A stretch of DNA of 46,135 nt from Alphaproteobacteria bacterium (GTDB taxonomy: Bacteria; Pseudomonadota; Alphaproteobacteria; UBA9655). The position numbers and the translations under genes were made by a program. Shown here piece by piece: positions 34,307 to 40,299 of the stretch (position 1 is the first letter of the stretch; the number at the start of each line of letters is the position of its first letter). The notes beneath the pieces were generated by a model, which was not told the origin of the DNA, did no database searches, and saw only the letters and a program-made list of their open reading frames with translations. The stretch spans positions 1-46,135 of the forward strand of contig DAIDHR010000014.1 of NCBI GenBank assembly GCA_027459605.1. The letters run 5' to 3'.

Positions 34307-35283
34307 GTGTGATCAATGTACAAGAGAGAATCAATAGAGCAGAGCCATATGTCGTGCCTCAGATGGAACAAACAAGGCCGTCCTTGCGTTCTTTGAATGT
34401 GAGGGAACTCTTGGAATTAGAGATCCCTCCCCGTGAGATGATCCTCAATCCCATTTTGCCGGAACAGGGGCTTGTGATGCTCTACGCTCCCCGTGGAATT
34501 GGGAAGACTCATGTTGCCCTCTGGATGGCCTACACGATTGCTTGTGGGGCTACGATGTTTGGCAATAAGTGGCAGTGTGAGAAACCGCGTAAGGTCTTGT
34601 TCATCGATGGAGAAATGCCCGCCAGCACTTTGCAGATGAGATTATCTAGCATCGTTGCCAGCTCAGAAAAAGAATTAGAAGATGTCGATAACTTAAAAAT
34701 TATTACGCCAGACACACAAGAGTTAGGGATTCCTGACCTATGCACCCTTTCAGGTCAAGAGTGGCTTGAGCCTCATTTAGAGAACACCAATCTGCTGATT
34801 TTAGACAATCTTTCATCCCTGTGCCGAAGCGGTAGAGAGAACGAATCTGAAAGCTGGAATCCGCTGCAGGGCTGGTTGTTGAAGCTACGGAAGGCGGGCA
34901 TATCCGTTCTATTCGTTCATCACGCAGGCAAGGGAGGAAATCAGCGCGGGACATCTAAAAAAGAAGACATTTTGGATACAGTCATCGTTCTTCGTAAACC
35001 AAACGATTATGACCAAAGAGAAGGCGCCCGATTCGAAGTTCATTATGAAAAGGCTCGTGGTTTTTATGGAGAAGAGGCAAGACCCTTTGAAGCTCAGTTA
35101 AAGGAAGAAAATGGAAAAAGAACTTGGCAAATCCAGGGGATAGAGGATCTTCAATTAAATAGACTGATAGAGCTTCATAAAGACGGCTTGAAACAGAGGG
35201 AGATCGCTCAAGAACTCGGGCTTGGTCTTGGCACGGTGAATCGGTGGGTCAAACGCGCCAAAGAGGAGGGCATGGTCGAATGA
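34303..35283 (+). CDS. RepA-like RecA-fold ATPase with C-terminal HTH
   Basis: 326 residues. Walker A APRGIGKTH (62-70), a second acidic FIDGEMP, and Walker B LLILDNLSS (164-172), with SVLFVHHAGKGGNQRG: the pattern of AAA_25/RepA-type hexameric helicases of plasmids. The C-terminal 45 residues are a helix-turn-helix (LKQREIAQELGLGLGTVNRW). Likely helicase for replication of the excised element. The next gene begins within its stop codon (ATGA). Confidence 0.85.
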   Translation: MSVINVQERINRAEPYVVPQMEQTRPSLRSLNVRELLELEIPPREMILNPILPEQGLVMLYAPRGIGKTHVALWMAYTIACGATMFGNKWQCEKPRKVLFIDGEMPASTLQMRLSSIVASSEKELEDVDNLKIITPDTQELGIPDLCTLSGQEWLEPHLENTNLLILDNLSSLCRSGRENESESWNPLQGWLLKLRKAGISVLFVHHAGKGGNQRGTSKKEDILDTVIVLRKPNDYDQREGARFEVHYEKARGFYGEEARPFEAQLKEENGKRTWQIQGIEDLQLNRLIELHKDGLKQREIAQELGLGLGTVNRWVKRAKEEGMVE

Positions 35284-35945
35284 CATTTCCTTCTCATCAC
35301 TCTTCTGTTCCACTGTTCCATTCCCTAGGGTGTGGAACAGTGGAACAAACCTCAAATCAGCGGAACAACCCACGGAACATGAGGGGAACAAATTCTCTCA
35401 AAGCCTTGGCAAACAAGGTGTTAGAGAGGAACATGGAGTGGAACAAACCTGGAACAGCGACATCAAACTCTGTTCCACCTCCTGATCAACCTGTTCCATT
35501 GCGTGGAACAAATGATGAGACTAATTGTGTCCCTCAGTACGATGATCTTTCTTACGCGTTCGAGGAACGAGCCGTCATTATGGAATATGACGATGTCCTC
35601 GCGAGAAAAAAGAAAATTGCAGCAGAAAAAGAAACGGGCACTGATAAAACCGACAAATTCGAAATGGACGCGAATGTTTCGGGTTTATCGATTCCTCCTG
35701 GAGGCCTTTTTGATAAAGAATCCCTCCTTTATGATTTTGAAGAACGAATCGCCATTGCTGAGTATGATGGGCATCAAGGCCCAATTCAAGCTCAAAGAAT
35801 TGCTTATCTGGGTGCTTTTATGGCTGTTTTAAACACCCTTCCGTATAGAGACATTAAGGAAGATCATGAAGGAGACTGGCTGAATCAACGGATAAAAACT
35901 ACGAGAGAGTGGCTTGCGGACCAAGGCGTACGGCAACCAAAGTAA
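35280..35945 (+). CDS. Accessory protein encoded across the GGAACA repeat block
   Basis: 221 residues from the ATG overlapping the RepA-like stop codon. The first 75 residues are the translation of the repeated GGAACA/TGTTCC block (VPLFHSLGCGTVEQTSNQRN) and may have little structural meaning. The rest contains two similar acidic units, YAFEERAVIMEYDDVLARKK and YDFEERIAIAEYDGHQGPIQ, followed by AQRIAYLGAF and WLNQRIKTTREWLADQG. FEERxAIxExDG motifs occur in many mobile-element proteins of Alphaproteobacteria, as far as I recall; their role is unknown. Partial copies of this gene lie at 36687-37138. Confidence 0.6.
   Translation: MTFPSHHSSVPLFHSLGCGTVEQTSNQRNNPRNMRGTNSLKALANKVLERNMEWNKPGTATSNSVPPPDQPVPLRGTNDETNCVPQYDDLSYAFEERAVIMEYDDVLARKKKIAAEKETGTDKTDKFEMDANVSGLSIPPGGLFDKESLLYDFEERIAIAEYDGHQGPIQAQRIAYLGAFMAVLNTLPYRDIKEDHEGDWLNQRIKTTREWLADQGVRQPK
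35306..35512. repeat. GGAACA/TGTTCC hexamer array with 15-bp inverted repeat, copy 1
   Basis: About 13 copies of GGAACA or its complement in 210 bases. The first pair forms TGTTCCACTGTTCCA (35306-35320), a 12-base spacer containing CCTAGG, then TGGAACAGTGGAACA (35333-35347), a perfect 15-bp inverted repeat. Directly repeated sites next to a RepA-like gene resemble plasmid iterons, although these are irregularly spaced and lie inside a reading frame. Confidence 0.75.
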
Positions 35946-36002
35946 ATTAATCAGGTACTATTTCCTTAAATTTTTTCCTCAGACGGATCGAGCTTGAACT
36001 TT

Positions 36003-36545
36003 TCAAAAAGAGTGAGGGTAAATTGATTGATACTTAATTTTTTCTTTTTGTGTTTCTTGAGATATATAAGTCGCAGTAAATTTTTCTAAATTTTCTTGAG
36101 AGACACCTAATACTCTATAAGCTTGGGCCTCTAGTGTTTCTATTTTATTTGCAGTAGATTCGAATTTTATTTTATAACTCTTGAAATTCCTTATGGATTC
36201 ATGACAGCCTTTTGTTGTTGTCATCAGAAATATCTTTTCTTTCCAATAGTTGTGGCAGAGATAGTTTCTCATGTCACGAGCCTCATTCAGCTCATGTTGT
36301 AATTCAGTAGATAAAGGAGCAAGACCTTTTATTGTAGAACAAAGTTTTCCAAGGGTAGCTTCTAATCCTTCTTTTTGATGTTTTTCAAAAAGCTCACCAG
36401 CTCTTTTCATTTCTTTAGATGCTGCTATTACGGAAATTGCATTAATCAAAGCTTGTTCAAGGCATTGACCAAAATAAACAGCTAAACCAAAATAGGCATA
36501 GACTTCCTTCATTAATTCATCGTCTGTTTTAATATTGTATTTCAT
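36003..36545 (-). CDS. HEPN-motif protein
   Basis: 180 residues, mostly helical. ELNEARDMRNYLCHNYWKE (85-103) contains R93-N-Y-L-C-H98, the RNxxxH (Rx4H) signature of HEPN domains, which in many toxins and defence proteins is the RNA-cutting site. The N-terminal helix pair YAYFGLAVYFGQCLEQALIN also fits. No nucleotidyltransferase antitoxin is adjacent. The gene is on the opposite strand, in more AT-rich DNA, between a full gene and a broken copy of the same family, so it was probably inserted. Function (toxin, defence or regulator) is open. Confidence 0.6.
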   Translation of the reverse strand: MKYNIKTDDELMKEVYAYFGLAVYFGQCLEQALINAISVIAASKEMKRAGELFEKHQKEGLEATLGKLCSTIKGLAPLSTELQHELNEARDMRNYLCHNYWKEKIFLMTTTKGCHESIRNFKSYKIKFESTANKIETLEAQAYRVLGVSQENLEKFTATYISQETQKEKIKYQSIYPHSF

Positions 36546-36686
36546 CTTATCTACTTTTATTATTTGCAGTAAAAAACTTTAACAGTATGACATAATAAAA
36601 ATAACTGTCCTCTACATTGATACAGGAGAAAGTGAACAAACTCTATCATTTTAGCTTATCTAACTGCAATAATTTCCCGTACGTAG

Positions 36687-36854
36687 AATATCGCACAAGC
36701 CAAGCGCATTGCCTATCAGGATGCTTTTACCTACGTTTTAGTCACCCTTCCTCAAGAAGCATATGAAAACCACCATGGGGATGATTGGTTAGATGCTCGA
36801 ATCACAGCTGCCAAAGAATGGCTCCAGGATCAAAACCTATTTCACCCTAAGTAA
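36687..36854 (+). pseudogene. 3' fragment of the FEER-motif accessory gene
   Basis: After an in-frame stop at 36684, 55 codons read NIAQAKRIAYQDAFTYVLVT and later WLDARITAAKEWLQDQNLFHPK, clearly homologous to the end of the protein at 35280-35945 (AQRIAYLGAF ... WLNQRIKTTREWLADQGVRQPK). The 5' two thirds are missing. Divergence is considerable, so the duplication is old. Confidence 0.75.
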
Positions 36855-36862
36855 ATGCATGA

Positions 36863-37138
36863 ATGAGTTTTCTTACGACATTCAACCTTTGTGTTCCACT
36901 GTTCCATTCCCTAGGACGTGGAACAATGGAACAGACCTTAAATCAGCGGAACAGCCCCCGGAACAGGGGTGGAACATTTTCTCTCAAAGCCTTAGCAAAC
37001 AAGGTTTTGGAGAGGAACAAGGAACGGAACACATATGGAACAAGGCTCTTAAAACCTGTTCCACCTCTGTCTCAAAGCTCCGCTGTTTGTGGAACAAGGG
37101 GGCTATTGCACGACCATGCTCCTATGAAACACGGATGA
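36863..37138 (+). pseudogene. 5' part of another copy of the FEER-motif gene
   Basis: 91 residues starting MSFLTTFNLCVPLFHSLGRG, matching the N-terminus of the 35280 protein (VPLFHSLGCGTVEQ, NSLKALANKVLERN versus FSLKALANKVLERN). The FEER units are lost; the frame ends after HAPMKHG. It starts nine bases after the preceding 3' fragment, so the locus was a tandem array. It could still be translated as a short protein. Confidence 0.6.
36892..37099. repeat. GGAACA/TGTTCC hexamer array, copy 2
   Basis: Second copy of the block at 35306. TGTTCCACTGTTCCA (36892-36906), the spacer TTCCCTAGGACG, then TGGAACAATGGAACA (36919-36933), one mismatch from perfect inversion. More GGAACA copies follow. Similarity to copy 1 covers roughly 200 bases, including the segment coding for SLKALANKVLERN. 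Confidence 0.75.
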
Positions 37139-37262
37139 AACAAACAATCAGTCCTGTGGAATCTCATTAGATGAGGAAAACCTACCCTACTCCTTATGTG
37201 AGATCATATGACATGATATGAGAAAGGTTATGAAAAATAGGAATTAATAGGCCCGGTAATTG

Positions 37263-37279
37263 GTCAGCAGCTTGCTGAC
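37263..37279. promoter_or_regulatory. Short perfect hairpin GTCAGCA-GCT-TGCTGAC
   Basis: Seven-bp arms with a three-base loop in the non-coding stretch 37142-37408. No T-run follows, so it is not an obvious terminator. A protein-binding or nicking site is possible. Confidence 0.35.
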
Positions 37280-37338
37280 TCATTTCACATCAAAAACCTA
37301 TTTGCCATCAATGAAGAGAACATGCTAAGCTGATAAGC

Positions 37339-37372
37339 GTCGCACATGAGCGCGTCAACGCTCACATGCGAC
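37339..37372. promoter_or_regulatory. GC-rich inverted repeat upstream of small gene
   Basis: GTCGCACATGAGCG (37339-37352), loop CGTCAA, CGCTCACATGCGAC (37359-37372): 12 of 14 positions pair, with a central two-base mismatch. It lies 37 bases before the gene at 37409 and could be an operator, a 5'-leader structure or part of a transfer origin. Confidence 0.45.
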
Positions 37373-37408
37373 TAACCATAACAACCCCTTGACAAGAAGG
37401 AGTACGCC

Positions 37409-37654
37409 ATGGCTCATGCCAAGTTACATGCATCATCAGATTTTTTCAAGCAACTATCCCTTGAGTTCCAACAACTAAAGCGCGTGATTGAGGTCATTGA
37501 TACCTTTGTTTCGCGCGTTTCTGTGCGAGGGTATGACTTAAGGGACGCAAGACTCCTTTTGATCATCGATCAGCGGGAGTCTTTTGTTGATGCAGCAAAG
37601 AGCCTCTTAGAAGGACTTGAAAAACTCTTGTGCATGGTTGTGGTGGGGGATTAG
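37409..37654 (+). CDS. Small hypothetical protein
   Basis: 81 residues, helical, with AHAKLHASSDFFKQLSLEFQ and a C-terminal LLEGLEKLLCMVVVGD. No family recognised. The start is well supported by AAGAAGGAG eight bases upstream and the preceding hairpin. A hairpin terminator follows, so it appears to be a single-gene unit. Confidence 0.6.
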   Translation: MAHAKLHASSDFFKQLSLEFQQLKRVIEVIDTFVSRVSVRGYDLRDARLLLIIDQRESFVDAAKSLLEGLEKLLCMVVVGD

Positions 37655-37663
37655 CCTTGTGAT

Positions 37664-37705
37664 GGATGAGGGCTTCTTGGGAGATATTTCAAGGAGCCCT
37701 CATCT
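37664..37705 (+). terminator. Hairpin after the small gene
   Basis: GATGAGGGCT pairs with AGCCCTCATC across about 20 bases, followed by TTGTTATG. Stem is good, T-run poor. Confidence 0.5.
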
Positions 37706-37724
37706 TGTTATGCCTTTTCTATAA

Positions 37725-37796
37725 CTGCGACTTTTTGCGGAGAACTATCCTGACCTTGAATTTGTGCAAGAGGCGCTTGCACAGTTGGCAATTATT
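37725..37796 (+). pseudogene. Remnant resembling DUF1016 (YhcG-type nuclease) N-terminal domain
   Basis: Between stops, one frame reads LRLFAENYPDLEFVQEALAQ followed by LAIIQ. This resembles the DUF1016 block usually seen as MRxFAExYPD-EFVQ-ALAQLPW. Only about 25 residues remain, with no start. It suggests a former PDDEXK-type nuclease gene here. The inverted repeat TGTGCAAG-AGGCG-CTTGCACA (37763-37783) is a consequence of this coding string or an operator; I cannot tell. Confidence 0.5.
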
Positions 37797-37867
37797 CAAG
37801 CTTGTTTATATTTTTACTTATTTGTGCAAAGATCATTTTCTCTAATCTGTCATTTTAAAAGGTGACT

Positions 37868-38470
37868 ATGTTATATTTTACTTCTGATCATCATTTCTGG
37901 CATGCCAATATTATTAGGTACTGCGATAGGCCTTTTTCTTCCGTTGAAGAAATGAACGAAGCCCTTATTGAAAAATGGAATGATGTCGTAAATTCAGACG
38001 ATGAGGTCTACTATTTAGGGGACTTTAGCATGGCAGCGCGACCTGTAGAAGTTTATACGCCAAAACTCAATGGCATTAAGTGCCTAGTGCCAGGGAATCA
38101 TGATTTTTGCCATTCTTATCATAAACAATCACGGACACCAGAAAGGCGAGCCCGGTGGATACAGCAATACAAGGATTGGGGATGGGTGGTCCTTCCCGAA
38201 CAAACATCTCTACTCATTCCTGACTTTGGAGAGGTCAAGTTGTGTCACCATCCTTATGGCGACATAAATGCTAAGAATGATAAATTTGCAAAGTGGCGCT
38301 CGCATGATGATGGCAGTTGGCTCTTATGTGGGCATGTGCATACCAAGTGGAAAACTATACATCACATGATCAATGTGGGCGTTGATGTGTGGAATTTTCA
38401 GCCTGTGTCTATTGTAGAGATTCTGGGAATTATTCATAAAAGCGATGGCATAAAGGCCAGTCCTGAATAA
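37868..38470 (+). CDS. Calcineurin-like metallophosphoesterase
   Basis: 200 residues from the ATG at 37868, which follows AAAAGGTGACT; a GTG at 37862 is less likely. Metal-binding motifs in order: SDHHFWHANIIRYC, YYLGDFS, VPGNHDF, LCHHPYGD and LCGHVHTKW. This matches the stand-alone phosphoesterase family found on phages, plasmids and genomic islands. The substrate is unknown; RNA-end, nucleotide or DNA substrates are all possible. Single gene with its own upstream region. Confidence 0.85.
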   Translation: MLYFTSDHHFWHANIIRYCDRPFSSVEEMNEALIEKWNDVVNSDDEVYYLGDFSMAARPVEVYTPKLNGIKCLVPGNHDFCHSYHKQSRTPERRARWIQQYKDWGWVVLPEQTSLLIPDFGEVKLCHHPYGDINAKNDKFAKWRSHDDGSWLLCGHVHTKWKTIHHMINVGVDVWNFQPVSIVEILGIIHKSDGIKASPE

Positions 38471-38541
38471 GATGTTTGATAAGCGATATGGATATGCTAC
38501 AATTTAATAAGTAGGAAAGCAAAGTAGAGTTAAGGATTAAA

Positions 38542-38775
38542 ATGTTATCTTTAAAAAGTTTACATGCAGACAGAATAAGTCATTTCGGTCTCCTTGCGGA
38601 AAAGTTAGGGAGAGAAGGCGTTCATCAGGCCATATCTGAGCATAAGTTAGCGGGCAACCCCATCTATTTCACAGATAAGAACGGACAAATTATCAAAGAA
38701 CTTGCTGATGGACGGCAATTTATCGTGAAGATTTTTTTGGATGGTCGTGAAAAAGTTGGCAAACAAGTCCTCTAA
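38542..38775 (+). CDS. Small protein upstream of zeta toxin, probable antitoxin
   Basis: 77 residues: an N-terminal helical part (HFGLLAEKLGREGVHQAISE) and a basic C-terminus (NPIYFTDKNGQIIKELADGR, KIFLDGREKVGKQVL). The frame overlaps the zeta-type gene by 35 bases, the typical arrangement of toxin-antitoxin pairs. No strict match to epsilon antitoxin is visible, so the antitoxin role is inferred from position and size. Confidence 0.6.
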   Translation: MLSLKSLHADRISHFGLLAEKLGREGVHQAISEHKLAGNPIYFTDKNGQIIKELADGRQFIVKIFLDGREKVGKQVL

Positions 38776-39349
38776 CGAAGACTCTCCTTGGCTATGGTTC
38801 ATTGCGGGTCCAAATGGGGCTGGCAAATCAACATGGGTAAATTCTTCAGCATGTACAAAGCTCCTTGGCAACATTTCTATCCTTAATCCTGATAATATTC
38901 ACTCCCAGACAAAAGAATTTGAGAATTTTATTGATGCAGGCCGCCAAACGCTTTTAGCCTTGAAGGCTCATATAACGAGAGAGAAAGATTTTGCTATAGA
39001 AACAACCCTTTCAGGCAGACATTACATATCTAAAGCTCAAAGTCTTAAAAAGAAAGGGTGGCGTATAGGATGCATATATATAGGGTTAAGTAGTGTAGAG
39101 CAATCTATTGTACGCGTAGAGGAACGTCATCGCAAAGGGGGTCATTCTGTGCCTTTAGCAGACATCGTTAGGCGTTATCCTCGCTCAATAAAGAACCTCG
39201 CTTTAATGACGACTTTTTGTGATTATGTGGCGGTTTTTGATAATTCATTTGAATTGGAACTTTTATTAGAAACCGATGAAGAGGGAGTGTATATTCGGAA
39301 GAACGCGCATCCCCAATGGCTAAAACAAATCTTAAGCCAGATTTTATGA
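38741..39349 (+). CDS. Zeta-toxin-like P-loop kinase
   Basis: 202 residues. Walker A AGPNGAGKST (22-31), then NPDNIH and GRQTLLALKAHITREKDFAI followed by ETTLSG, VEERHRKGGHSVP and DIVRRYPRSIKN. These fit zeta toxins of proteobacterial elements, which phosphorylate UDP-N-acetylglucosamine-type substrates in characterised members. The start is ATG at 38741 within the antitoxin gene; a GTG at 38747 is also possible. Likely stabilises the element in its host. Confidence 0.82.
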   Translation: MVVKKLANKSSNEDSPWLWFIAGPNGAGKSTWVNSSACTKLLGNISILNPDNIHSQTKEFENFIDAGRQTLLALKAHITREKDFAIETTLSGRHYISKAQSLKKKGWRIGCIYIGLSSVEQSIVRVEERHRKGGHSVPLADIVRRYPRSIKNLALMTTFCDYVAVFDNSFELELLLETDEEGVYIRKNAHPQWLKQILSQIL

Positions 39350-39674
39350 AAGAGAAGGCCTTTTCTGCAAAGATTCGCCCTTCACCAACTCCGACCAACC
39401 TTTAGATTTTTAAAAAGGCTTCATCTTTTCTTCGATAGTCGCATAGGTTTTTAAAACAATGCAGCCGAGGACTCTTCCTCTTTTGTGATCTGCTAGTTCA
39501 GCCGTTTAATGGTTTTTGTTGCTGCTGTATGAGGAGCGGCTTATCATCTTTTTCCAATGACTTAATTCATAAAATTTGTTATTATAAATCAATCTAATAA
39601 GTTGAAATAATAAAATATATCTCTGGATAAAAATATATAATTTTAGATAAAACTCGAGCATCCAAGGAAGAAAA
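39350..39674. other. Non-coding stretch with a small minus-strand remnant
   Basis: A minus-strand open fragment at 39410-39505 reads TAELADHKRGRVLGCIVLKT then YATIEEKMKPF and a stop. It has a coding look but no start or recognised family. The right half is very AT-rich and presumably contains the promoter of the gene at 39675 (ATCCAAGGAAGAAAA is its ribosome binding site). Confidence 0.4.
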
Positions 39675-39977
39675 ATGTCGCAGGCAGACCAAACCAATAA
39701 AGAATTTCTCAATCTTGAGAAGGAAGCGCTGAAAGAGATTTCCCTGGAAATCATCAAATCGGATCTTCAGAAATTCCTTCGACAAACTCATCAAAAGGAG
39801 AGGGAAGAGCTTGAGAAAAGAATTGCTACCATTGAAGAGCGTTGCCGAAAGGAGATTCAAGAAGGAATTGACACCCATCTCCAGAGGTATCTTACGGAGC
39901 ACTTTCGAAATGTTGTGCAGTCTTGCCAGGGGGATATCTCTGCAGCCATGTCACCTCTCCTCAAACGCGCTGAATAA
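39675..39977 (+). CDS. Coiled-coil accessory protein, possibly N-terminal part of a frameshifted gene
   Basis: 100 residues, long charged helix (LEKEALKEISLEIIKSDLQK, REELEKRIATIEERCRKEIQ) ending ISAAMSPLLKRAE. No family recognised. It stops at TAA 39975-39977 while a second frame continues immediately with a membrane segment and has no proper start of its own, so the two may once have been a single 205-residue membrane-anchored coiled-coil protein. It lies tail-to-tail with traA. Confidence 0.55.
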   Translation: MSQADQTNKEFLNLEKEALKEISLEIIKSDLQKFLRQTHQKEREELEKRIATIEERCRKEIQEGIDTHLQRYLTEHFRNVVQSCQGDISAAMSPLLKRAE

Positions 39978-40299
39978 TACGATTAGGACAACCAATACGC
40001 TATGTCATGAGATCCAGGAGAAGTATTCCTTCCGATGGGAGAAACCCTTTCTGCTCCTTTTTGGGGGAACTATTCTCACGGGTGCTGTAATGGGGATGAT
40101 CTTGTTTCTATTGCAGACCTCAACAGTAGCAGTGTTTCTCATGAATAAAGAAACCAGAAGGGTTTATGATGCCGGTCTCTATTGGATGGAGCTTAAGAAG
40201 AAGATGCTGACTGGCAAAGAGCTCGAATCTCAAAAGAACCGTCAATCCAACAAACCAGAACAAAAACCTTCAAAGCCTCAGAAGAAAAAGAAGTCATAG
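39970..40299 (+). CDS. Membrane protein, C-terminal part of the coiled-coil gene
   Basis: The frame (open from 39811 or before) becomes coding-like after 39970: NTLCHEIQEKYSFRWEKPFL, a membrane helix LLLFGGTILTGAVMGMILFL, then VYDAGLYWMELKKKMLTGKE and a very basic tail (PEQKPSKPQKKKKS). No ATG or ribosome binding site is in position; CTG at 39970 or ATT at 39982 would be needed. It overlaps the traA stop by six bases. Membrane protein plus basic tail next to a relaxase suggests a mobilization accessory, which is inference. Confidence 0.5.
   Translation: MNNTIRTTNTLCHEIQEKYSFRWEKPFLLLFGGTILTGAVMGMILFLLQTSTVAVFLMNKETRRVYDAGLYWMELKKKMLTGKELESQKNRQSNKPEQKPSKPQKKKKS

Noticed and set aside
35306-35512. 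Hexamer array as CRISPR or as transcription terminator
   Set aside because: Spacing is irregular and units are too short for CRISPR; no T-run follows the hairpin.
37763-37783. TGTGCAAG-AGGCG-CTTGCACA as an operator
   Set aside because: It lies within a DUF1016-like coding remnant (FVQEALAQ) and is most simply explained by that, though not fully excluded.
39811-39969. Upstream half of the 162-codon frame starting at 39811
   Set aside because: This part overlaps the better-supported coiled-coil frame and its product looks random; only the part after 39970 is coding-like.
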